Source: Trachelipus rathkii (taxonomy: Eukaryota; Arthropoda; Malacostraca; Isopoda; Trachelipodidae). From it: a stretch of DNA of 19,734 bases. The notes under the pieces were generated by a model. That model was not told the DNA's origin, searched no databases, and saw nothing but the letters and a program-made list of their open reading frames with translations. The number at the start of each line of letters is the position of its first letter. The stretch's first letter is position 1. The stretch is taken from contig JABUQX010095573.1 in the NCBI GenBank assembly GCA_015478945.1, forward strand, positions 12,501-32,234, written 5' to 3'. The translations under genes and the position numbers were made by a program. This document shows, one piece after another, positions 1 through 7,712 of the stretch.

Positions 1-275
1 GTCCTGATGGTTCCCTGAGGAAACGTAAAACGGATCTATTTTGGCGGTGATAACTTATTTTTTCCAAAAAGGTTACACAAATAAATTTTTTTTTTGTCTC
101 TCTACTACATAAAAATGTCAAAAAAAGGAAAAAAAAATAAGTAGATTTTGAAATTCAACATTGCTGAGCAACCACTTCACCAAAAAACTAAAAATTGTGG
201 AGCGAGTCTCCGACACCATCTTCGCACCACCGCTGTAAGGACACTGATAATTTTTTTGGTATTTTGAGTGATTCT

Positions 276-356
276 ATCGATATAAATCGATACTTTTAGT
301 ACATTTTTTAAAAAAAATTCGTAAAAATCGATACATTTTAGCTAAAAATATCGATA
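276..356. repeat. Four ATCGATA subterminal heptamers
   Basis: ATCGATA occurs at 276-282, 286-292, 327-333 and 350-356, all on the same strand; the ATCGAT core is itself palindromic. The first two are 10 bases apart, about one helical turn. Clustering just inside a transposon end suggests transposase or host-factor binding sites, which is inference. In such AT-rich DNA some enrichment of short words is expected, but four copies of a word containing CG in 81 bases is notable. Confidence 0.55.
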
Positions 357-365
357 AAAAAATAT

Positions 366-397
366 GGGTCACCAGTGACCCAGTCGGACTGAAAGGG
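366..397. repeat. Candidate terminal inverted repeat with internal palindrome
   Basis: GGGTCAC-CA-GTGACCC (366-381) is a perfect inverted repeat with a 2-base centre. It is followed by CAGTCGGACTGAAAGGG, which ends at 397 against TTAA. Known piggyBac-family ends combine a short CCCTTT-like tip with an internal palindrome. The matching end lies outside the window. Confidence 0.6.
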
Positions 398-401
398 TTA
401 A
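398..401. other. TTAA target site inside a LINE reading frame
   Basis: TTAA separates the piggyBac-like end from LINE coding sequence. Bases 400-402 are the Asn codon of the peptide NDLLTCTSNPIHSYAD that continues to the right. The insertion therefore landed in the ATT-AAT codons of an FINDLL-type stretch just upstream of the catalytic YADD motif. Confidence 0.6.
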
Positions 402-1351
402 TGATCTTCTCACCTGCACATCTAACCCTATCCACTCATATGCTGATGCACTCGACCTTCATTCTTACCAACTCATTTCAATTCTGCTTCCCTCTTTTCT
501 TCTAGAATTGCCTCTCGACTTAATCTTTCCGATTCTATTTTTGCTGATCTGGATAGAATTTCCGATTGGGGTCGTCTCAACCTTGTGAAATTCCAATTTT
601 CAAAAACTCAACTTTTACAAATTTCTCTCTCTAAAACACCTTCTAACTTTCCTATCTCTTTCGACGGTTCTCTCGTCTCTCCTGTTGACAATAATTAACA
701 TCCTTGGCTTCAACATAAACAAAAAAATTCCTTTGGAAACCTAACATCTACAAGGTTGTCAGGGCGGTCAAAGAAACTGGGGTTTTGTTTAGACTGCGAG
801 ATTTTTTTGCTCTTCTCAGTTACCAGCTATACCAAAGGTCTCATCCGCCCTTGTATGGAGTACTGTTCTCATATCTTGGGGGCTCTGGTTTCACCCGGCT
901 GTTGGACAGGGTCGAGTCAAAGCTAAAAGCTTATAAACTGTTATTAACTTTTCCAGTTCATTGACCCTTCTATCTTTGCGGCGCGATGTGGTGCTTTATC
1001 TTTTTTCTATAGGTACCGCAGCGGCAGGTGTTCGAGGGAGCTTACATCACGTACCACACCTTTCGCACCGCCCTCGAAAGCACAAGGGGTTGCTGTGTCC
1101 TGCGCACGAGTTTTCTGTAGATGTTGGTAACTCCAGGCTGGTTCGCTGCGAGGCTTCCTTCTTTCCTGCCACCTCTGTCTGATGGAATTCTCTCATCGTC
1201 TGCTGTTTCCTGCTGAATTTAATTTCCTCACTTTAAAGCCTGCGTCTGTGCTCATTCTGCGTATTTGCTCTAGCGGCTGAATTTTGGCGTGCAACCCCCT
1301 TACATGATGGGCTCTGCCCGTGAGTGGTGGTGACAACTGTAAAAAAAAAAA
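400..1351 (+). pseudogene. Jockey-like non-LTR retrotransposon, C-terminal half of RT ORF2 plus 3' end
   Basis: In the + frame from 400 the sequence reads NDLLTCTSNPIHSYADA, the segment leading into RT motif C (YADD); the tyrosine codon is 439-441 and the second aspartate is lost. After frame changes, 543-690 gives ISDWGRLNLVKF, SLSKTPSNFPISFDGS and VSPVDN, the RT palm end. Then come RAVKETGVLFRLRDFF (about 750-805), GLIRPCMEYCSHI (about 838-880) and LLDRVESK (about 900-924), typical of the Jockey-type post-RT thumb region. 961-1182 is open for 73 codons with SLRRDVV and NSRLV..EASFFPATSV, matching the usual SFFPRTA..WNSLP tail. At least four indels or stops make it non-functional. It ends in a poly(A) run. 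The 5' part (endonuclease and RT motifs 0 to B) should lie beyond the piggyBac-like insertion, outside the window. The clade label comes from motif recall, not a tree. Confidence 0.82.
1341..1351 (+). other. Poly(A) 3' tail of the Jockey-like LINE
   Basis: Eleven A residues follow the last sequence attributable to the Jockey-like element and come immediately before sequence belonging to another LINE family. This is what a target-primed reverse-transcription tail looks like, and it fixes the + orientation of the first element. Confidence 0.6.
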
Positions 1352-2606
1352 TATGGATATATGGTGTTGGTGATAGGTTTCTGAGTGGAATCAAAAGTAT
1401 GCATGACGATAGTGAAGCATGTGTAAAATAAATCAAGTCGAAAGTGATTGAATTAATTTTAATAGCATAGTGAGGCAGGGATGTGTTATATTTCCTTTAT
1501 TATTCAATTTGTATATGGATGGGGCTATGAAAGAATTAGAGGTGGTGGTGGCAAGAAAGGGTGTTAGAATGATGGAGATTGGAGACAGTGGAGGGTGCTC
1601 TACCTATTATATGCGGATGATGTGGTTTTGTGTGGCGAATGTGAAGAGAGTTTGAAAGAATTGGTAGAGAGATTTGGTACGGTGTGCAAAAGGATGGGTT
1701 TGAAAGTAAACGTAGATAAGAGTAAGGTTATGGTTGTGAGTGAGGACAGTCCTCGGTGTGAAGTTATGTTAGATGGTGGGCAACTGAAACAAGTGTCTGC
1801 GTTTAAATATTTGATATATGTTGGATGTAAAGGATGGATGATGAAGAGTGTAGTAGGAAAATTTTGAATGGCAGAAAGGTGGCTGGTGCAATTAAATCGT
1901 TGGTAGATGTGAAGGGACTAAGTTGAGTGCGCTAGGATCTTACATGAGGGTATGTTGTGTAATGTATAATACTGAGATTGTGGTCTGGAATAAGAGGTAT
2001 AGATCTAAAGTTCAATGTGTTCACACGGACAATCTTATGGGCCTGTTAAGAGTGAGAAGAACTGACAAAATGAGGAATGAACGTATTACAGATTTATGCG
2101 GTGTGAAGAAAGGGGTAAATGAGAAAATATATGAAAGTACGTTGAGATTGTTTGGTCATTAAAAAGAATGGATGATAGTCGGTTGGTTAAGCAAATGTAT
2201 AGTGGTGAGTGTGCTAAATGGACAAGCTGGGACCCGAAGAAAAAGTGGATTGAGTCAGTAAAGGAATGCATGGAGGAAAGAAATGTGAGTTTGACAGAAG
2301 CAAGAAGAAAGGTGCATAATATGAGTGAATGACGGGGATTTGTGAGGGGGTATGTTTATGGCCCACCTGGGCCAAGAAATGAATCCTAAATTGACTAGTT
2401 GCCATAGTGAAGGCCCGTTCTGGTCCAGTGAAGCTCTAGAGTGGATTTTCTGACTGCGACGAGTTCTCACTGTAACGTATAAAGGCGGGGCTTGGTGAGG
2501 AGTGGGCTTTCTTTCGACTTGCGTCATATTCTTCTACTACTTTTCTGTTTTCAGTGCATGCATACGACACCTTACCCAGCCTTGTGTTACGAGAAGTGGG
2601 TGATGA
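1352..2606 (+). pseudogene. Non-LTR retrotransposon (RTE-like family), copy A, 5'-truncated
   Basis: The copy begins just before RT motif B: GVRQGC-type sequence is read as VRQGCVIFPLLFNLYMDGAM near 1470-1530. RT motif C is intact as LLYADDVVLCGE (YADD codons 1610-1621). It continues with LKVNVDKSKVMVV, CEVMLDG and FKYL up to 1867. After frame changes, 1923-2162 encodes the post-RT region (RYRSKVQ, DKMRNERITDLCGVKKGVNE), and 2230-2330 the C-terminus (KKWIES-, SEW-like). An approximately 280-base 3' UTR follows, with TACTACTTTTCTGTT at 2535-2549 and a GATGAT end at 2601-2606. The frame changes at least four times, so it is dead. It matches copy B closely (for example ATGGATGATAGTCGG in both), so A and B are the same family. 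Start and end are set by homology to copy B and by the poly(A) and TA tracts. Confidence 0.85.
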
Positions 2607-2689
2607 TTATATAATAATATAACATAGTATATATATAATAATCTATATATATATATATATAAGTATACGTATATATATATATATATATT
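2607..2689. repeat. Imperfect (TA)n tract at the 3' end of LINE copy A
   Basis: Almost pure alternating T and A with occasional AA, C or G interruptions. It sits exactly between the GATGAT end of copy A and the start of LINE copy D. Confidence 0.9.
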
Positions 2690-3326
2690 GATAGAGTAGT
2701 AAAACTATAGTGTGGTATAGGGCTAGAGGCTACAAAGATCGAAAATGAAGTCTGTTCAGACGAATAATCTTAGGAGCGGGTTAGGTGTAAGAGGAATTGA
2801 AAAATGAAGAGTGATTTTGTAAGGAGCTGTGTTGTGTGAAGAAAGTCCTGAATGAGAGAATAAATGAGAATGTGTTAATACTGGTGTTCTGTTATTATTT
2901 CCGAACAGGATAGCCATCGACTTAACTATCGGATACGGTATTAATTAAGCAGCTGAGTAATAGGAGGTGAGTAAGGTATCTGTAGCTGTGTTGGGTATTG
3001 ACAGTCTGACAGACCAAAGAAAGAGTGGATTGAGTCAGTTAGAGAATGCCTGGAAGAAAGGAAAGTTAATTTAATATAAAAGTGTTAATTGGAGTATATT
3101 AGGAGAAAATAGCATTGTTTTTGTGAAGGGGCATGGTTGAGGGTCTGACCCAATTTGGTGAGGGTTACGGTCCTGTGAATCTTCAGGGCGAATCTTGGCT
3201 GTGACGGTCTCGCACATAAGTGAATCAGGGGGAGTTTTCTGATTCGACTAAGTTAATTGTCTTCTATTTAGATATTTTGTTTCTTTTGAATGTATCCGTA
3301 CTCCATCCCAGTTCTGGGGAACAAGG

Positions 3327-3330
<4 letters not shown>
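2690..3330 (+). pseudogene. Same RTE-like LINE family, copy D, strongly decayed 3' fragment
   Basis: 2705-2850 aligns by eye with the post-RT region of copies A and B: ACTATAGTGTGGTATAGGGC corresponds to the ACTATGGTATGGAATACGAG part of copy B. It is followed by a CAGACGAATAATCTTAGGAG block (MDNLRG) and a GTTGTGTGAAGAAAG block (LCGVKK). 2881-2990 appears unrelated or inserted. 3010-3060 resumes with CCAAAGAAAGAGTGGATTGA (PKKEWIES) and GAATGCCTGGAAGAAAGG (ECLEER). 3121-3330 is a diverged 3' UTR running into TA. No reading frame survives. It is a separate 5'-truncated copy, not part of A, because it repeats a region A already contains. Confidence 0.72.
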
Positions 3331-3366
<36 letters not shown>

Positions 3367-3484
3367 CCATATGAATATATATTATATAGTTATATATATA
3401 TATATATATTATATATAATTATATATATATATATTTAATATATAAAATCATAATATAATATATATATATAATATATATAATATA

Positions 3485-3515
<31 letters not shown>

Positions 3516-3720
3516 TAGCTATACATAAAATATAGATAATATATTTAACAAAAAATTAAATATAATATATATATTATATCTATATATATATAATATATAA
3601 TATTATAATATATATAAATATTATATATATATTATATATAATTATATATTATATATAATATATATATTATATAATATACTATATATATTATATATATATA
3701 CTATATATATATATATATAT
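3331..3720. repeat. Imperfect (TA)n tract, about 390 bases
   Basis: Long alternating TA runs with AATATAT, TTATATA and short A-rich interruptions (AACAAAAAATTAAA near 3549). It joins the 3' end of LINE copy D to the start of fragment C. The open frame running into it is only translated TA repeat. Confidence 0.92.
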
Positions 3721-3963
3721 AAATTGACGGGTGCCATAGTGAGGGTCCGGGTCGCAGTCCCTGAAGCCCTAGGGTCAATTTTTCTTACTGCGACGAGTTT
3801 CGCTTAAGGGATAGGAGGCGGTAAGGACTGGGCTTTATTTGAACTTGCGTCATATTTTTTACTACTTTTCTGTTTCCGGTGCATATGACGCACCTTACCC
3901 CCAGTCAATGGGGAAAGAAAGTGGGTGATGATGAGGATGATACAGGTTTAGGATCATTTAAAG
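3721..3963 (+). mobile_element. Same RTE-like LINE family, copy C, 3' UTR only
   Basis: TGCCATAGTGAGGGTCCGGG (3731-3750) matches the TGCCATAGTGAAGGCCCG stretch of copy A near 2400. CTGCGACGAGTTT, the GCGTCATATT block and TACTACTTTTCTGTT (3860-3874) recur in the same order. It ends in GTGGGTGATGATGAGGATGAT before a TA tract. No coding sequence is included: this is an extreme 5' truncation that keeps only about 240 bases of 3' UTR. The GAT-rich end is like the short tandem tails known from RTE-type elements. Confidence 0.8.
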
Positions 3964-4007
3964 ATATATATATATATATCATAAGATACTAATACTATAT
4001 ATATATA

Positions 4008-4045
<38 letters not shown>

Positions 4046-4279
4046 GTATATATATATACTATATATATATAGATATATATATACATTATATAATAATATA
4101 CTAATATATATATATATATATATTATATATTATATATATTTATTATATTATATAATATATATATATATATATAACTTAAAATATATATATAATATAATAT
4201 AATAATATATGTATATATAGCTATTTTTCATAAATATATATGATATCATATAATATATATATATTATATATATATATAC
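3964..4279. repeat. Imperfect (TA)n tract
   Basis: TA alternation broken by CTATATA, TAGTATA and AATATA units. It lies between LINE fragment C and a SINE-like island. A short mixed piece (CAGGTTTAGGATCATTTAAAG) sits just before the pure TA begins near 3962. Confidence 0.9.
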
Positions 4280-4367
4280 AAACAAATAAAGACATTATGG
4301 GAAGGTAAAGAAAGTATCTGCGCCGGGATTCGAGCCGAAGCATGTTTTCGAGTGATAACGATTACCC

Positions 4368-4368
<1 letters not shown>
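4280..4368 (-). mobile_element. tRNA-derived SINE fragment or tRNA pseudogene
   Basis: On the minus strand the island reads GGGTAATCGTTATCACTCG, then a short spacer and GGCTCGAATCC (4326-4336 on +), a near match to the pol III B box GGTTCGANTCC. GGGTAATCG resembles the end of a tRNA D-arm, so the A box is cut off by the neighbouring TA tract. Beyond the B box is CGGCGC and a 3' stretch rich in C and T. There is no intact acceptor stem, so this is not a functional tRNA. The element is 5'-truncated and flanked by TA on both sides, like its LINE neighbours. No SINE family name is assigned. Confidence 0.5.
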
Positions 4369-4399
<31 letters not shown>

Positions 4400-4674
4400 G
4401 ATAGTATATACTATATATATATATATATTATTATATATATTATATATATATATAATAATATTATATATGATATATATATATATACTATATATATATATAT
4501 ATATATATAGTACTATATATATATATATATTATATATATATATTTATATATTTACTATATATATAATATATTATGTATATATATATAATAGTGGGGTTAA
4601 TATATAATATATAGTATAATATATATAATAATATATATATATATATGATATATTATATATAATATAAGATATAT
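4369..4674. repeat. Imperfect (TA)n tract
   Basis: TA alternation with regularly spaced C or G interruptions (ACTATATATA, TAGTATATA). The only non-AT patch is GTGGGG near 4591. It separates the SINE fragment from the unidentified island that follows. Confidence 0.9.
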
Positions 4675-4830
4675 GCCGAAGAATGCTCTTTCATTAAGAC
4701 TTTCAATCTTACCATTTGTTTCCACAGAGTATAGAATTAGTTGGATTGTTCAATCGTCACTTGCAGCTTAGTTATAGACGAAAATCAATAATCATTCAGT
4801 ACAAGCTTATGCAATCATAAGTAATAATAA
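4675..4830. other. Unidentified island between TA tracts
   Basis: About 155 bases of ordinary composition (GCCGAAGAATGCTC to AATCATAAGTAATAAT). It has no ORF of note, no tRNA-like boxes and no match to the other elements in the window. By analogy with its neighbours it may be a truncated mobile-element end, but nothing in the sequence identifies it. Confidence 0.5.
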
Positions 4831-5560
4831 GATAGTATATATATAGTATATATGATATATATATTATAATTAACTATATAGTATATATATATTATATAAT
4901 AATATATATATACTATGAATAGATTATATATTATATATATATATTATATAACATATATATATATATATACTAAATATATATATTATATATATATATAATA
5001 TATAGATAATATATATATATACTATATATTAGATATAATAATATATATATATATATAGTATATATATATATATATATACTATATATATATATATATTATA
5101 TATACTATATATTATATTATATATATATTAAATATATATTAATATATAATATATATATATTATATATATTATTATATATATATATATATATATATTTATA
5201 TACTATATATATATATATATATATATTTATTACATATATATAATATATATATACAGAATATATATATATACTATATAATATATTTATATATATACTATAA
5301 TATAATATATATATATTATATATATAATATACTAATTATATATTTATATAAATAAATATATATATATTTATATATATAATATATATATATATATATACAT
5401 AACTATATACTATAGAACTATAATAAAATATAATATCTACTATAATAACATAATATATATAATATATATATATATATATAAAAATATACTATAATATATT
5501 ATATATTTATATACTATATATATTATATATATATATATTATATATATATATATATATATT
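4831..5560. repeat. Imperfect (TA)n tract, about 730 bases
   Basis: The longest TA-rich stretch in the window. It is made of alternating TA with ACTATATA, TTTATATA and AATATA variants and almost no G or C. It leads directly into the 5' boundary of LINE copy B. The interruption pattern suggests repeated slippage and local duplication. Exact length is unreliable because assemblers handle such tracts poorly. Confidence 0.92.
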
Positions 5561-7456
5561 CTGGAAAAATAGCTGAAGGTTTAAAATGAACGGGGAATCA
5601 TTGTATAGAATTATGCATTGGGATAGTGCTTTCTCAACTGATGAAATTGATGTGAAACGAGTGTGGAGGGAACACTTCGAAAATCTCCATAACATTGACG
5701 GTAACGAAGAGGTTATAATGAATGTGTGTGGATTTGATGATGCAAGAAAAAATAGGTATTTTGAGGTTGAGATATTTTGTATGGAGGAGGTAATGGGTAA
5801 AGCGAGAAAGTTGAAGAATGGTAAATCTGCAGCCATAGATGGAATTACTGGTGAAACGATGAAAAATGAGGGCGAGATGGTGTTTAAGTGGATTTGAAAA
5901 TTGTGTAACAAATCGTTTATGGAGGGTTTAGTTCTGAGAGATTGCAGGAGAGCAGTAATAGTACTTTTACATAAAGGTAAGGGGGAGTAAAGTGAACTGT
6001 AGGAACTATATGGGGATTAGTTTATTGATTATTGTAAGGAAAATATATGCTGGCATTTTGGTCGAAATAATAGGTCGAGTGACCGAAGGTATATTTAGAA
6101 GTTGTAGAGGATGTGTGGATCAAATTTTTACCTTGAAACAAGTGATTTAGAAAATGGGAGAGAAAAAGAATAAATTTTATTTAGGTTTTATGGATTTGCA
6201 ACAGGCGTATGCAACAGGATTAATACGGAAGCTCTATGGCAGGTGTTAATGATTAATGGTGTTTGTGGTAGGTTTCTGAATGGAATCAAAAGTATCATGA
6301 CGATAGTGAAGCGAAACTAAGAATAAATGGAGTGGAATGTTAGTGGTTTAATATTAATGGCGGAGTGAGACAGGGATGTATTATATCCCCTTGGGTATTT
6401 AATTTGTATATGGAAGGGATTATGAAAGAATTAGAGGTGGGGGTGGCAGGGAAAAGGGTGTTAAAATGATCGAGAAAGAAAAAGAGTGGAGGGTGCCCGG
6501 CTTATTGTATGCGGATGACTTGGCTTTTTGTGGTGAATTTGAAGAGAGTTTGAGGGGATTGTTAGAGGGGTTTGGCAGAGGGTTTAAGGTTATTGGTTTG
6601 AAAGTAAATGCAGATAATAGTATGATTATGGTAGTGAATGAGGAGAGTCCACTGAGTGAAGTTATACTAGATGGTGAGCAACTGCAACAAGTATCTGAGT
6701 TTAAATATTTAGGATATATGTTGGATGAAAAAGGAACGGATGATGCAGAATACAGTAGGAAAGATTTGAATGACAGGAAGGTGGCTGGTGCAATTAAATC
6801 CTTGGTGAATGTGGAGGGACTAAGTCTTGAGTGCGCTAGGAATTTCCATGGGGGTATGTTTAAATGTGTTAATGTATAGCAGTGAAACTATGGTATGGAA
6901 TACGAGGTATAGATCTAAGGTACAAAGTGTTCAGATGGACAATCTTAGAGGCGTGTTAGTTGTGAGAAGAATTGATAAAATGAGGAATGAACGCATTAGG
7001 GAGTTGTGTGGTGTGAAGAAAGACAAGAGAGACATAAATGAGAGAATAAATGAGGGGACATTGAGTTGGTTTCGCCATATGAAAAAGATGGATGATAGTC
7101 GGTTGGTTAGGAGGATGTAGGGCGGTGAGTGTGCTGGGAATCGCCGACTGGGAGACCGAAGAAAAATTGGATTGAGTTAGCAAAGGAATGCCTGAAGGGG
7201 AGGAATGTGAGTTTGTCAGAGGCGAGAAGAAAGGTGCATAACAGGAGTGAATGGCGGGTTTTGTGAGGGTCCGTGACAGTTTTATAAAACCTCTAGGGTG
7301 GATTTTTCTAATTGCGAAGAGTTTTCACTTGGGGGGAGTAAAGGGCAAGGTAAAGTGGGGCTTTCTTTTCTCATTGCCTCATGTTCTTCTACTACTTTTC
7401 TGTTCCGTGAATGCTACACACCTAACCCTCAATCTGTAGATAGGAGGAAGATGATA
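5561..7456 (+). pseudogene. RTE-like non-LTR retrotransposon, copy B, near-complete RT domain
   Basis: This is the best copy. 5586-5897 is open for 103 codons and holds VWREHFENL and KLKNGKSAAIDGITGE (RT motif 0). An in-frame TGA at 5895-5897 is followed by NKSFMEGLVL and AVIVLLHKGKGE. Next come NYMGISLL (about 6004-6027), RGCVDQIFTLKQV (about 6113-6147), GFMDLQQAY (motif A, 6184-6210), VRQGCIISPW-FNLYMEGIM (motif B, 6365-6424) and LLYADDLAFCGE (motif C, YADD 6508-6519). The 137-codon frame 6466-6879 continues through LKVNADNSMIMVV and FKYLGYMLDEKGTDDAE. 6827-7120 holds RYRSKVQSVQMDNLRGVL and ERIRELCGVKK, with WFRHMKKMDDSRLVRRM at the end. The C-terminus and 3' UTR follow to 7456. The endonuclease is missing (5' truncation at the TA tract). 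A gap between motifs 1 and 2 and several frame breaks make it inactive, although the catalytic aspartates remain. Confidence 0.9.
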
Positions 7457-7510
7457 ATATATATATATATATATATATATAAATATATATAGTATATATT
7501 ATATATATAA

Positions 7511-7555
<45 letters not shown>

Positions 7556-7600
7556 TATATTATTATATTGATAATAATATAGTATATTATCAAAAAATAA

Positions 7601-7687
<87 letters not shown>

Positions 7688-7691
7688 TAAC
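7457..7691. repeat. TA tract including a pure (TA)38
   Basis: It follows the GATGAT end of LINE copy B. The first part is interrupted TA. After an A-rich patch (7592-7610) there is an uninterrupted (TA)38 run at 7611-7686, the cleanest microsatellite in the window. It is adjacent to the terminus of the Tc1/mariner relic. Confidence 0.92.
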
Positions 7692-7712
7692 TACTAGTCA
7701 AAATTAACGCAC
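7692..7712. repeat. Candidate Tc1-like terminal inverted repeat (one end only)
   Basis: TAGTCAAAATTAACGCACCA follows a TA dinucleotide and marks the 3' side of the minus-strand transposase remnant. CAAAATTAACGCACC-like sequence is typical of Tc1-type ends. A reverse-complement partner (GGTGCGTTAATTTTGA) is not visible within 1.5 kb on the other side. Confidence 0.45.

Larger units (their letters stand above)
1..397. mobile_element. Terminal part of a piggyBac-like element or derived MITE
   Basis: The block ends in GAAAGGG directly followed by TTAA. Read inward from that end it is TTAACCCTTTCAGTCCG, the form expected of piggyBac-superfamily ends (CCCTTT-type terminus, TTAA target). Just inside the end is a perfect 7-bp palindrome (366-381), and further in lie four ATCGATA heptamers (276-356). 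The remaining roughly 270 bases are T/A-rich with no coding frame, so this is non-coding subterminal sequence or a non-autonomous derivative. Only one end is in the window, so the opposite TIR cannot be compared. The right boundary is well supported because clean LINE coding sequence resumes at the TTAA. The family name rests on the terminus and target alone. Confidence 0.62.

Noticed and set aside
3220..3438. 72-codon + ORF
   Set aside because: The C-terminal half is translated (TA)n and the N-terminal half lies in LINE 3' UTR.
4280..4368. Functional tRNA gene
   Set aside because: Only the B box and part of the D-arm region are present; there is no acceptor stem and the 5' half is replaced by TA.
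2607..5560. TA tracts as a telomere, centromere satellite or replication origin
   Set aside because: The tracts are imperfect dinucleotide repeats interrupted by mobile-element pieces, with no higher-order monomer; long TA tracts are widespread in crustacean genomes.
5507..5911. 134-codon minus-strand ORF
   Set aside because: Antisense of the RT motif 0 region in LINE copy B, and its tail is translated TA repeat (YIYIYN...).
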